Below, in pieces: positions 31,478-39,249 of a DNA stretch of 47,482 nt. The notes under the pieces were generated by a model, which searched no databases, was not told the origin of the DNA, and was given only the letters and a program-made list of their open reading frames with translations. Each line of letters starts with the position of its first letter. Within the stretch, counting starts at the first letter, position 1. A program made the position numbers and the translations under genes. This DNA comes from Betaproteobacteria bacterium (GTDB lineage: Bacteria > Pseudomonadota > Gammaproteobacteria > Burkholderiales > SG8-39): the NCBI GenBank assembly GCA_005884455.1, contig VBCH01000238.1, positions 1 to 47,482 of the forward strand. Direction: 5' to 3'.

Positions 31478-32491
31478 TCAGCGCAGGGAATGCGCGGCGA
31501 ACAGCGCTGCGCTGAAAACCAGCAGCGCGCCCGCCTGATGCGCGGCGGCAAGAGGAACCGGGACCGCGAGCAGCAGGGTCGCGATTCCCAGGGCGATCTG
31601 CAGCGCGAGCGCGCCGAGCAGCAGGTCGGCCGACAGCCTCGCGCTCCGCGCCGCCGCCTCGCGGCGGACCCGCAGCCAGAACCAGGGCACGAGAAACGCG
31701 AGCAGCCAAGCAATCAGCCGGTGATCGAACTGCACAGTCGAGATGTTGTTCGAGAAGTTGAGATACCAGGGCTCGAGCGCGAAAATTTCCGGCGGAACGA
31801 AACGGCCGTTCATGAGCGGGAACGTGTTGTAGGCGAGTCCCGCCCGAGTTCCCGCGACCAGGCCGCCCGAGAGCACCATCACGAAGACCAGCGCGGCGAG
31901 CGCGAAAGCGAAGCCGCGCAACCTCCGGGAAACCGGGCTCGCGCGGGCAAAGAGCAGATCGAAGGCGATCCACAGCATGGCCGCGTAGATCAGGAAGGCG
32001 ATGCCGAGGTGGGCGGTGAGGCGGAACTGCGATACGCGCGGATTATCGACCAGGCCCGACTGCACCATGTACCAGCCAAGGGCGCCTTGCGCTGCGCCCA
32101 GGGCGAGGATACCGACGAGCTTCCACCCCAGGGCGCGCGAAATCCTTCCGCGCAATGCGAACCATAGAAGCGGCAAAAAAAAGACAGCGCCGGTCAGCCT
32201 GCCGAGGAGCCTGTGGACGTACTCCCACCAGAAGATGATCTTGAAACCGTCGAGGGTCATGCCGGGATTGACGAGCCGGTACTCGGGGGTCTGCTTGTAC
32301 TTCCCGAAGGTTTCCTGCCATGCGGCCTCGTCGAGCGGCGGCAGCGCGCCGACGATCGGCTGCCACTCGACGATGGACAAACCCGAGTGAGTGAGCCGCG
32401 TGATGCCGCCGACCACGACGATGGCGAACACGAACGCGCAGCACACGAGGAGCCAGGCGGCGACGGCGCGATTATGCGCTGCGAGCTGCAT
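31478..32491 (-). CDS. ctaA: Heme A synthase, COX15/CtaA family
   Basis: Inner-membrane enzyme that oxidises heme O to heme A for aa3-type cytochrome oxidases. The 337-aa protein has eight membrane helices in two pseudo-repeats. The conserved His ligands appear in [31 protein letters not shown] and [29 protein letters not shown] at the front is characteristic of the Cox15 subgroup found in mitochondria and alphaproteobacteria. No ctaB or cox genes are nearby, which is unusual for a betaproteobacterium, where heme A genes usually sit beside the oxidase operon. It converges on panE with 11 bp between stops. Confidence 0.93.
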   Translation of the reverse strand: MQLAAHNRAVAAWLLVCCAFVFAIVVVGGITRLTHSGLSIVEWQPIVGALPPLDEAAWQETFGKYKQTPEYRLVNPGMTLDGFKIIFWWEYVHRLLGRLTGAVFFLPLLWFALRGRISRALGWKLVGILALGAAQGALGWYMVQSGLVDNPRVSQFRLTAHLGIAFLIYAAMLWIAFDLLFARASPVSRRLRGFAFALAALVFVMVLSGGLVAGTRAGLAYNTFPLMNGRFVPPEIFALEPWYLNFSNNISTVQFDHRLIAWLLAFLVPWFWLRVRREAAARSARLSADLLLGALALQIALGIATLLLAVPVPLAAAHQAGALLVFSAALFAAHSLR

Positions 32492-32601
32492 ATACCATTC
32501 GATCGATCGAGGATTTCGTCACTGGATGCTCCGCAGGACATGGGTTAAAGTACGAGGCCCGGGACCGCCCCGGTGGCTTCATCCGCAGCAGGAGGCTGGC
32601 C

Positions 32602-32838
32602 ATGTTTGCGATCGTGTACAAGTCGGACGGCGTTCCGATCTGCGTTCAGATGCCCGGGGTCTCGCCCGACCCCGTGGTGGTCTGGAGCTCGGAGAGCGCG
32701 GCCAGGGCGTTCATCGAGAGCAAGGGCGGCGGCAAGGAGTTCCAGCCGGTGTCGGTGAACGAGCAGGCGATGGAGAAAATGGCCAAGGCACTCGGCTGCC
32801 CTGTCGAGAAACTCATGTTGGAGCCTTATCCGTCCTAA
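32602..32838 (+). CDS. Small conserved-looking protein of unknown function (78 aa)
   Basis: Not recognised. The gene is supported by an ideal ribosome site (aggagg, 7 bp before the ATG at 32602) and by good codon structure. The product, MFAIVYKSDGVPICVQMPG..., is soluble with a mixed alpha/beta look, one Cys near residue 14 and another near residue 69, and no signal peptide. A gttaaagt sequence about 55 bp upstream may be part of its promoter. It lies alone between ctaA (divergent) and panC (convergent). Confidence 0.65.
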   Translation: MFAIVYKSDGVPICVQMPGVSPDPVVVWSSESAARAFIESKGGGKEFQPVSVNEQAMEKMAKALGCPVEKLMLEPYPS

Positions 32839-32847
32839 TCCGTCCTA
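32828..32847. repeat. Tandem 10-bp duplication across convergent stop codons
   Basis: Two perfect copies of atccgtccta (32828-32837 and 32838-32847). The first holds the TAA of the 78-aa gene, the second the panC stop (TAG on the minus strand). It is probably a slippage duplication. Confidence 0.85.
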
Positions 32848-33672
32848 GAGCGATACCTCGACGTTGTCGATCAGTCGGGGCCTACCGAGCTTCGCGGCGC
32901 CGAGGACGACGAGGTTGCGATCGGAGGGTGACGGCGGTTGCAGGTCGGATTGTCTCCTGATCGCGATGTAGTCCACCGCCCACTTCTCATTGAATTTCGA
33001 CAATGCCTCCGCTTCGAGCTTCAGGTAGTCGCGCCGCCCGGCGAGCAGCGCGACGCGGACTTCCTGCAGGATCCGGTACAGCCGCGCGGCTTCGGTCCGC
33101 TCCACCGGCGTCAGGTAGGCGTTCCTCGAGCTGAGCGCGAGCCCGTCCTCGGCGCGCACGGTTTCCGCCGGAATGATCTCCACGGGGAGAGCGAGCTGCT
33201 TCACCATGTCGCGCAGCACTACGTACTGCTGGTAATCCTTCTTGCCGAAGATCGCGGTGTGCGGAGAGACCATGTTGAAGAGCTTCAGCACCACGGTGGC
33301 GACGCCGCGGAAATGCCCGGGCCGGAACGCGCCTTCGAGGATGTGCTGCAGGTCGGAAGGCTCGACCACGAAGGTCTGCGGCTCCGGGTAGATCTCCGCC
33401 TCGCTCGGCGCGAACACCACGTCCACGCCCACCTCCTTCATCATTTCCGCATCGGCGTGCAGGGTGCGCGGGTAGCGCTCGAAATCCTCCTTCGGCCCGA
33501 ACTGGATGCGGTTGACGAATATGCTGACGACGGTGCACGCCGCGCGATGCTTCGCGAGGCGCATCAGCTGGATGTGGCCGGCGTGGAGATTGCCCATAGT
33601 CGGGACGAAAACGTTGTCGGGCTCGCGCTGCAGGCGCTCGCGCAGATCCCTCACCGAAGTGACGATGTCCAC
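32845..33672 (-). CDS. panC: Pantothenate synthetase
   Basis: Condenses pantoate and beta-alanine, using ATP, to pantothenate. The 275-aa enzyme shows VPTMGNLHAGHIQLMRLAK (the HxGH nucleotide motif), FVNRIQFGPKEDFERYPRT, the pantoate-binding GVATVVLKLFNMVSP, IFGKKDYQQYVVLRDM, and the lid motif LALSSRNAYL (KMSKS-like). It is intact and family length (about 280 aa). It lies 8 bp downstream of the panB remnant in the order folK - trx - dNK - panB - panC. Confidence 0.97.
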   Translation of the reverse strand: MDIVTSVRDLRERLQREPDNVFVPTMGNLHAGHIQLMRLAKHRAACTVVSIFVNRIQFGPKEDFERYPRTLHADAEMMKEVGVDVVFAPSEAEIYPEPQTFVVEPSDLQHILEGAFRPGHFRGVATVVLKLFNMVSPHTAIFGKKDYQQYVVLRDMVKQLALPVEIIPAETVRAEDGLALSSRNAYLTPVERTEAARLYRILQEVRVALLAGRRDYLKLEAEALSKFNEKWAVDYIAIRRQSDLQPPSPSDRNLVVLGAAKLGRPRLIDNVEVSL

Positions 33673-33680
33673 CGCTCGTC

Positions 33681-33842
33681 CTAGAAACTGTGCTCTTCGG
33701 CGGGAAAGCTGCCGTCCCTGACGGCGCGCGCGTAGCGCTCGGCCGCGTCGGCGATGTTGGAAGCTCCGTAGCAGGTGAGCACGGCCACCTTCACGCCATC
33801 GTCGCGCAGCTTCTGCAGCGCCTTGATGGTCATTCGCGTCAT
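33681..33842 (-). pseudogene. panB: Ketopantoate hydroxymethyltransferase remnant: both ends present, about 210 codons missing
   Basis: The gap between panC and the kinase gene encodes a 53-aa open frame, below the ORF-track cutoff. It begins MTRMTIKALQKLRDDGVKVAVLTCYGAS, which matches the PanB N-terminus (KVAVLTCYDAS in relatives). It ends IADAAERYARAVRDGSFPAEEHSF, which matches the PanB C-terminus exactly at its natural stop. The junction is near 33756-33768. All catalytic and Mg2+-binding residues (about residues 40-210 of a roughly 265-aa enzyme) are gone. The start directly follows the kinase stop, and the normal kinase-panB-panC order is kept. It could be a true deletion causing pantothenate auxotrophy, or an assembly collapse. 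Confidence 0.88.
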
Positions 33843-33843
33843 C

Positions 33844-34485
33844 CTAGTCTCCCCAGTTGAAGAACTCGCGGGTGCCGCGCATCGCTGCGACGCGCTCGAT
33901 GAGCAGCTCGAGGTCGCGGTCCTGGCTCACGAAGTTGAGCTTTTCCGAATTCACGATCAGCACGGGGCTCCCGTTGAAATGATAGAAAAAACGGTTGTAG
34001 CTCTCCGCGAGCAGGGCGAGATACTCGCCGGTGATGGGCCGCTCGAATTCTACCCCGCGCCGGCGCACCCGCTCGTACAGGATCTCCGGCTGCGCCTGGA
34101 GGTAGATCACGAGATCGGGTTTCGGCGCTTGTGGCTTGAGCGAGTCGTATATCTGCTGATACAGGTGCAGCTCCTCCCCTGAGAGGGTCAGCCTCGCGAA
34201 CAGCGGGTCCTTCTCGAGGAGAAAATCGCAGACCGTGAGGCGGGTGAAGAGATCCATCTGCGCGAGCTCCCGCAACTGTCCTATCCGCTGGAAAAGGAAG
34301 AACAGCTGCGTCGGCAGCGCGAAGCGGGACATGTCCTGGTAGAAGCGCGGCAGGAACGGATTCTGCTCCGGGTGCTCCAGGACCAGGGTCGAGTTCAGCC
34401 GGCCGGCCAAGCGCCTGGCGAGGCTCGTCTTGCCGACTCCGATCGGCCCTTCGACTACGACGTAGTGGTATTTCGAGAGCGGCAC
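33844..34485 (-). CDS. Deoxynucleoside kinase (deoxyadenosine/deoxyguanosine kinase family)
   Basis: Nucleotide-salvage kinase of 213 aa. The P-loop is VEGPIGVGKTSLARRL; LEHPEQNPFLPRFYQDM, the TQLFFLFQRIGQL helix, FLLEKDPLFARL (the substrate-binding ERS-like position) and the lid RVRRRGVEFER follow. This family sits between folK and panB in many betaproteobacteria, as here. The start is a GTG at 34485 with no strong ribosome site. It ends 1 bp before the panB remnant begins. Confidence 0.92.
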   Translation of the reverse strand: MPLSKYHYVVVEGPIGVGKTSLARRLAGRLNSTLVLEHPEQNPFLPRFYQDMSRFALPTQLFFLFQRIGQLRELAQMDLFTRLTVCDFLLEKDPLFARLTLSGEELHLYQQIYDSLKPQAPKPDLVIYLQAQPEILYERVRRRGVEFERPITGEYLALLAESYNRFFYHFNGSPVLIVNSEKLNFVSQDRDLELLIERVAAMRGTREFFNWGD

Positions 34486-34552
34486 GGAGCTGGGGCTCGC
34501 GGAAATGGGCGCCCATCATACACGCGCCGCAGGAGAGGTCTCGCGCGCGTCG

Positions 34553-35551
34553 CTACCGCCACAGATCGACTGCTTCGCCGCGCCCGCGCAGCTCGTCGGC
34601 GCGAGCCTGGAGGAAGCGCTGGAAGTTCGGCTCGCGCAGGTAGGCCCCGCTCGCGACGTATTCGAGCGAGCCCCAGAGGTGAAACGGGCGCAGGTAGGCC
34701 TCGATGCGGAATGCCTCCTTGCCGTCGGTGCCGAAGAAAACCGCCGAAGGCGCGTAGGAGAGACCGAGCGAGCGCGCCCAGTCCTCGGCCGCGAGCCTGT
34801 CTCCCGCCGGAGTCGTCACCGGAGTGCGCTCCCCGAGCGCGAAGCGCGCCACGTCGAAGCGCTTCAGCGACTCGACGATTGTCGCGCGGCGAAAGCCCTC
34901 GCGGTGCAGCTCGTCGCAGGCCGCGCAGGACGGCGTCTCGAAGAAGACGGCGAGCGGCTTCGCGCCGCGCCTGCGCAGATCGTAGGGCGGCTTGAGGAAA
35001 AAGGGCTCGTCGTGCAGCTGCTCCCCCGCAGGCTCGCGTACCGCGGTGCGCAGGTACTCGGCGAGCGCGATTTTCCTTTCCCTGCGGCCGGCGACCCAGT
35101 CGAGCACGGCCTCGAAGCGGTGCGGCGGATAGTAGCCGTTCAGCCGCGCCACGATCCCGCCGCGCTCGTCGAAAAAGAGGAGCGTCGGGGTAAACTGGAT
35201 TTTCAGGAAAGCCGCGAGACGCTTCTCTGAGAATTTTTTCCCGTCCGTCCAGGTCACCTCGCGGTCGCCCCAGATGTTGAGCGAAACCGCGAGGAATTTC
35301 TTGCGCGCCTTGTCGGCGATCGTTTTCTGGCTGAAGTTGGTCAGGATCAGTTCCTTGCAGTAGGGGCAGCCGTCCTGCTCGAAGAGAATCATCAGCCGCC
35401 TGCCCTCGCGAGCGGCCTGCGCAACGTCTTCACGGAAATCGAGGAAAGTTTCGGTGAACCAGCTGGGCAGGGCGAGCGGCCCGGCGGTTCCGGCCCCCGA
35501 TGCGGGACCCGGAAGGAGAAGGAGGAAAACGAGCAGTGCGGGCAGCTTCAT
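34553..35551 (-). CDS. Secreted protein with two thioredoxin-like modules
   Basis: A 332-aa periplasmic protein. After a signal peptide (residues 1-20, ending SGA) it carries a thioredoxin-fold segment with FEQDGCPYCKEL (Cys62/Cys65) and FTPTLLFFDERGG with the cis-Pro. A second module follows with FFETPSCAACDEL (Cys209/Cys212) and YAPSAVFFGTDGKE with its own cis-Pro. It therefore looks like a tandem of SoxW/DsbC-type thioredoxin-like domains for periplasmic disulfide exchange. It is inserted between folK (16 bp upstream) and the kinase gene on the same strand. Its partner and substrate are unknown. Confidence 0.88.
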   Translation of the reverse strand: MKLPALLVFLLLLPGPASGAGTAGPLALPSWFTETFLDFREDVAQAAREGRRLMILFEQDGCPYCKELILTNFSQKTIADKARKKFLAVSLNIWGDREVTWTDGKKFSEKRLAAFLKIQFTPTLLFFDERGGIVARLNGYYPPHRFEAVLDWVAGRRERKIALAEYLRTAVREPAGEQLHDEPFFLKPPYDLRRRGAKPLAVFFETPSCAACDELHREGFRRATIVESLKRFDVARFALGERTPVTTPAGDRLAAEDWARSLGLSYAPSAVFFGTDGKEAFRIEAYLRPFHLWGSLEYVASGAYLREPNFQRFLQARADELRGRGEAVDLWR

Positions 35552-35567
35552 CGTTGCAACAGATAGC

Positions 35568-36065
35568 TTATCCGATCTTCTCTATTTTCTGATCGGCGCA
35601 TGCGGCGAGGAGCGCCGCGGCGCGGCCCTTGCCCGGGATCGCGATGTCCGGCGCGATCTCGGCGAGGGGCGCGAGCACGAAGGCTCGTTCGTGCATGCGG
35701 GGGTGCGGAACGACGAGCCCGGGCTCCGCGATCACGCGATCGCCGTAGAGCAGGAGATCGAGGTCGAGGGTGCGCGGCGCGTTGGGAAATTCGCGCGTGC
35801 GGCCGAAACGCTTCTCCTCGGCTAGCAGCGCTTCCAGCAGGGCCCGCGCGGTGAGCGCGGTCTCGACCTCGGCGACTGCGTTGACGAAATCGAGCTGCGC
35901 GACCACACCCACCGGCGCGCTGCGGTAGAGCGAAGACGCGGCGAGAAGCCGCGTCCGAGGCAACTCGGCGAGCGCAGCAAAGGCGCGGCGCACCTGGGCT
36001 TCCGGGTCGCCGAGATTCGCTCCCAGGCCGATGAAGGCCTTCGTCGGCGCCGTCTGATCATCCAT
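35568..36065 (-). CDS. folK: 2-amino-4-hydroxy-6-hydroxymethyldihydropteridine pyrophosphokinase
   Basis: Folate-pathway kinase that pyrophosphorylates 6-hydroxymethyl-dihydropterin. The roughly 165-aa protein shows FIGLGANLGDPEAQVRRA, SSLYRSAPVG, DFVNAVAEVET, the signature RTLDLDLLLYG and HPRMHERAFVLAPL. The ATG at 36065 is used; the track starts at a TTG three codons upstream. The ATG overlaps the stop of the preceding ketosynthase-like gene by 8 bp (ATGGATGA). In most betaproteobacteria folK follows pcnB directly; here the two are separated by the Dar-type cluster. Confidence 0.96.
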   Translation of the reverse strand: MDDQTAPTKAFIGLGANLGDPEAQVRRAFAALAELPRTRLLAASSLYRSAPVGVVAQLDFVNAVAEVETALTARALLEALLAEEKRFGRTREFPNAPRTLDLDLLLYGDRVIAEPGLVVPHPRMHERAFVLAPLAEIAPDIAIPGKGRAAALLAACADQKIEKIG

Positions 36066-36711
36066 CGGAAGCAAAGCTCCACGCGTCCTCGCCGCCGCGC
36101 AGAAGGAGCGGCGCCGGGCGGTGCCAGGCGGCGACGCGTGGGATCCAGTCCTCCGTGGTCGCGTCGGCCGCGCTTTCGGCCTCTAGCGAGCGTTCGCAGC
36201 GAAGCGCCCCTGCGGCGGGCTTTTTCCGGAACAGGCACCAATCGCTGCGATGCGCCACGCCGCCTGAGCCGGATTCCTCCACGCAGCCGACGAGGACCCG
36301 CTCGCACTCCGCGAGCCAGCGTTGCGCGAGGCGCGGGAGCGAGGGCCAGGCGTCCGCCGGGAGATACAGGCAGGCCGTGCGCGTGACCGGATGCGAGCGC
36401 TGCGCGAGGAGCGCGCCCGCGAGATGCGGCTGAGTCGCGATGAAGGTGAACGGCATCGCCGCCTCGCCGCGCCTCAGGTCCTCGTCGAGCGCGGCGCGCG
36501 CGGCGTACAGCGCGCCGAACTCGCTTGCCCAGAGGACTCCGAGCGCGCCGTCGCCGCCCGCGGCATCAAGACAGGCCTGCGCACCGAGCAGGCAAAGCTG
36601 CGCGAAGCGGCCGGCGCGGCGCAGCTCGGAGGCGAAGCGCGCCCGCACCCGCGCGGGAAAGTCGTCCGGTGCGACGCGCAATGACGTGGGCGCGAGCAAA
36701 TACACCGTCAC
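36058..36711 (-). CDS. Beta-ketoacyl synthase chain-length-factor-like protein
   Basis: A 217-aa protein resembling the short N-terminal ketosynthase-like proteins (chain-length factors) that accompany KAS enzymes in aryl-polyene and related lipid clusters. Seen segments are RRAGRFAQLCLLGAQACLDAAG, LGVLWASEFGALYAARAALDED and MPFTFIATQPHLAGALLAQ. No catalytic Cys motif is evident, so it is likely a structural partner of the adjacent KAS. The start is a GTG at 36711 in a GTGA overlap with the KAS stop; a second GTG (36705) is possible. The larger track ORF (to 37557) is an artefactual extension. Its 3' end overlaps folK. Confidence 0.78.
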   Translation of the reverse strand: MTVYLLAPTSLRVAPDDFPARVRARFASELRRAGRFAQLCLLGAQACLDAAGGDGALGVLWASEFGALYAARAALDEDLRRGEAAMPFTFIATQPHLAGALLAQRSHPVTRTACLYLPADAWPSLPRLAQRWLAECERVLVGCVEESGSGGVAHRSDWCLFRKKPAAGALRCERSLEAESAADATTEDWIPRVAAWHRPAPLLLRGGEDAWSFASDG

Positions 36712-37796
36712 AGCGCCCTTTCCAGCGCCAGGCTCATCACGCTTCCGCCGAACCCGGAGAGATTGAACAGCACGCGACGCACGCCCTGCGCGTCGCCGCC
36801 CGAGGGCGCGAGGCCGAGCTCGCCGTCGCGCTCGGCGAAACCCCAGGTCGCCGGGACGCGCCCGCGCGCGAGGCTCGCGAGGAGCAGCGCGAGCTCCGCG
36901 GGGCCGCTTGCCCCTAGCGTATGGCCGAGCGCGCCCTTGAGCGACACCGCCCCCGGCACCGGCGCGAACAATTCGCGCACCGCGTTCGCCTCGGCGGAAT
37001 CGGCCAGTCGCCCGCCGCCCGATTGCAGCTTGATCAGGTCCACGGCGGCGCTCTCCCAGCGCGCGCCGCCCATCGCGGCCCGCATGGCGCTTGCGATCGC
37101 GGCGCCGTCCGCAGCCGGCCCCGTGACGCTCGCCGCGTCCATCCCGGTGGCGAGCGCGGCGATCCGCCACGGGGAGGGCGCCGCGGACACGAGCACCGCC
37201 GCCAGCGCTTCGCCCAGGACCAGACCGTCCCGCTCGCGGTCGCAGGGACGCGCGGCGGTCGCCGAAAGCAGTTCCAGCCCCGCGAAACCGGCCACGGTCA
37301 GGCGATTGCAGAACTCCGCGCCGAGCACGAGCACCTCGCGGAATTCGCCTTCCGCAATCAGACCGAGCGCGACGTCGAGCGCGCTCAAGCCCGAAGTGCA
37401 CGTGGTGCTGAGCGCAGTCACGGGGCCGCGCACGCCGAAGGCCCTTGCGAGCCTTGAGGCAAACTCGAAGGAGGGCTCGAGCGCCGCCCATCCGCCCTCG
37501 TCCCAGGCGCCGACGGAAAAGGAGGACGAGCCGACGATGCAGGGGAGCTCCGCCCATCGCGCCGGTTCGATCGCGGCTTCGCGCCGCAGGTCCCCGGCCA
37601 CCGAGCGCGCGATCGCTTCGGCACGTTCTCTCCAGTCGCCCCCGGAGATCGGGATCGCGAAATAGGGCCAGGCCCCGCCGGTTTTCGTGTTTCGGGCCGG
37701 CGCGACGGGCGCGCCCGCGAGGCGCTCGACCGCCGAGTCCAGATCCGGTCCGAGCGCGCTCGCGAGCGCGGCGGCGCGCACGAAGGTGCCGGTCAT
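36708..37796 (-). CDS. Beta-ketoacyl-ACP synthase (KAS I/II type) with a substituted catalytic His
   Basis: Condensing enzyme of 362 aa, thiolase fold. The nucleophile motif is STTCTSGLSALDVAL (Cys133). SLKGALGHTLGASG supplies the second His (His292). Where KAS II enzymes have the first catalytic His (LHGTxT) this one reads IKLQSGGG (Gln258), so the usual Cys-His-His triad is incomplete. NLSGFGG near the end is typical. It may still condense, or decarboxylate, or act in a heterodimer with the downstream chain-length-factor-like protein. The ATG at 37796 overlaps the ACP stop (ATGA). The track start at 38168 lies in the permease gene and is not real. Confidence 0.85.
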   Translation of the reverse strand: MTGTFVRAAALASALGPDLDSAVERLAGAPVAPARNTKTGGAWPYFAIPISGGDWRERAEAIARSVAGDLRREAAIEPARWAELPCIVGSSSFSVGAWDEGGWAALEPSFEFASRLARAFGVRGPVTALSTTCTSGLSALDVALGLIAEGEFREVLVLGAEFCNRLTVAGFAGLELLSATAARPCDRERDGLVLGEALAAVLVSAAPSPWRIAALATGMDAASVTGPAADGAAIASAMRAAMGGARWESAAVDLIKLQSGGGRLADSAEANAVRELFAPVPGAVSLKGALGHTLGASGPAELALLLASLARGRVPATWGFAERDGELGLAPSGGDAQGVRRVLFNLSGFGGSVMSLALERAL

Positions 37797-38059
37797 GTGC
37801 GTTTCTGCAGCAGGTAGTCCGCGAGATTGCCGACGCAGGCGAGGATGCGCCGCGTTTCCTTGCTGTCGGCGAGACGCACGCCGTAGCGCTTCTGCAGGGC
37901 CATCGATACCTGCAGCGCGTCGAGAGAGTCGAGCGCGAGCCGCGTCCCCGTCCCGAAAATCGCCTCGTCGGGCGACAGGGGCGGCGCCATCGGCGCTTTT
38001 TCCGTCGCCTCGAGGATCAGCGCCGTCAACTCGGCAATCATCGCATGACGGGTGGTCAT
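37793..38059 (-). CDS. Acyl carrier protein
   Basis: A dedicated ACP of 88 aa, carrying acyl chains on phosphopantetheine attached to Ser45 in the ALDSLDALQV motif. The four-helix layout is visible: helix 1 IAELTALILEATEK, then the DSL helix, then a C-terminal NLADYLLQK. The ATG at 38059 overlaps the permease stop (ATGA), and the gene's own stop overlaps the KAS start (ATGA). The track joins it to a long spurious upstream frame (to 39220). By position it is the DarC-like carrier of the cluster. Confidence 0.9.
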   Translation of the reverse strand: MTTRHAMIAELTALILEATEKAPMAPPLSPDEAIFGTGTRLALDSLDALQVSMALQKRYGVRLADSKETRRILACVGNLADYLLQKRT

Positions 38060-39249
38060 TGCGCGGAAACGAGCACGCGGCGCCGGTGGTGCACCCACAA
38101 GGCGGCGGCGAGCAATGCGGCGGCGAGGGCGAGCAGTTTCGCGCAGGGCGCGGCGATGTCGGCGGCACCGCCTTGGCGCAGGATCACCGCGTGGAACCCG
38201 TCGAGGGCCCAGGCCATCGGCGAGGCTTCCGAGAGCTTCTGCATGGATTCGGGCATCACGAAGCGCGGCACCATGATGCCGCCGACGGCCGCGGCGAGGA
38301 TGTTGCCGACGCCGCCGATCACGGTCGCCTGCTCGAGGGTGCGCGAGCACACTGCGACGAGGAGCCCCCAGCCGATGGCGGCGAAGCTCGTGCACGCCGT
38401 CACCGCCGCGAGCAAGTCCCAGCGCGCGGGAAGCGCGAGCGTCTCGCCGCCGAACCAGGGCACGAGCGTCCGTCCGGCGAGCAGCATCAGCGCGGCTTGA
38501 GCGAGATTGACGACGAAATACGGCCCCACCTTCCCCAGGAGCAGCATCGAGAACGGGACCCGCAGGCTCACCAGCCGTGCGAGCGTGCCCTCGCGCCGCT
38601 CCACGACGAAGAGCGAGGAGATCGGCATCACTACGAAGAACATCCCGAAGATGAGCCAGGCCGGCACGTTCTGCTGTACCGAGGAGGGGCGTCCGGAGCC
38701 GCCTATCGTTTCGACGGAGAGCGTGGCCGCCCGCTTCAGGTCGAACGCATCCGCGTTGGCAGCGATTCCGGCCTGGCGCATCATCGCCGATACGCGTAGT
38801 GCGAGAACCACGCCTAGGACGCGCTGCTGGAATGCGAGGAGTAGCGCCGGGGGTAAGGTGGGATCGGCCACGAGCTTGAGCGCCGGTGGAGAACCGGCTT
38901 TCCCGAGCGGCGTACCGAGCGCGCGCTCGAAGCCGAGCGGTACGATCAGGGTTAGTGCAGGTTTGGTGACGTGCAACACGCCGCGCTCGGCTGGCTCCGG
39001 ACTTGGGTGGAATCCATCGCCCGCCAGGCGCTCGGTGAGTTGTTTCGCGAACTCTGGACCGTCGAAAGCGATCACCGCGAACTCTGTCTGGCGTGCAGGG
39101 CCGCCCCTGAACACGTCGCTCAGGGCGAGCGACATCACCACGATGAACGCGGCCGGCATCAGAAACAGCACCGCGAGCCCGAGAAGGTCGCGCGAAAGCG
39201 CGAGGTACTCCTTTTCCCACAAGGCGAGGAGTCGCCGCATTTCAGTCAC
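38056..39249 (-). CDS. ABC-2 type transporter permease
   Basis: Inner-membrane permease of 397 aa with the layout of the YhhJ/DrrB group. There is one N-terminal helix (about residues 22-45), a periplasmic domain of about 130 residues, then five helices from about residue 215, including PAWLIFGMFFVVMPISSLF and EASPMAWALDGFHAVIL. VERREGTLARLVSLRVP is the typical cytoplasmic coupling segment. It overlaps the ATPase gene by 8 bp and the ACP gene by 4 bp, so it is translated with the lipid-synthesis genes and is probably the export channel for their product. Confidence 0.9.
   Translation of the reverse strand: MTEMRRLLALWEKEYLALSRDLLGLAVLFLMPAAFIVVMSLALSDVFRGGPARQTEFAVIAFDGPEFAKQLTERLAGDGFHPSPEPAERGVLHVTKPALTLIVPLGFERALGTPLGKAGSPPALKLVADPTLPPALLLAFQQRVLGVVLALRVSAMMRQAGIAANADAFDLKRAATLSVETIGGSGRPSSVQQNVPAWLIFGMFFVVMPISSLFVVERREGTLARLVSLRVPFSMLLLGKVGPYFVVNLAQAALMLLAGRTLVPWFGGETLALPARWDLLAAVTACTSFAAIGWGLLVAVCSRTLEQATVIGGVGNILAAAVGGIMVPRFVMPESMQKLSEASPMAWALDGFHAVILRQGGAADIAAPCAKLLALAAALLAAALWVHHRRRVLVSAQ

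Noticed and set aside
37793-39220. 475-aa minus-strand ORF as a large fusion protein with the ACP
   Set aside because: Only the last 88 residues have protein-like features (ACP); the rest overlaps the permease gene out of frame.
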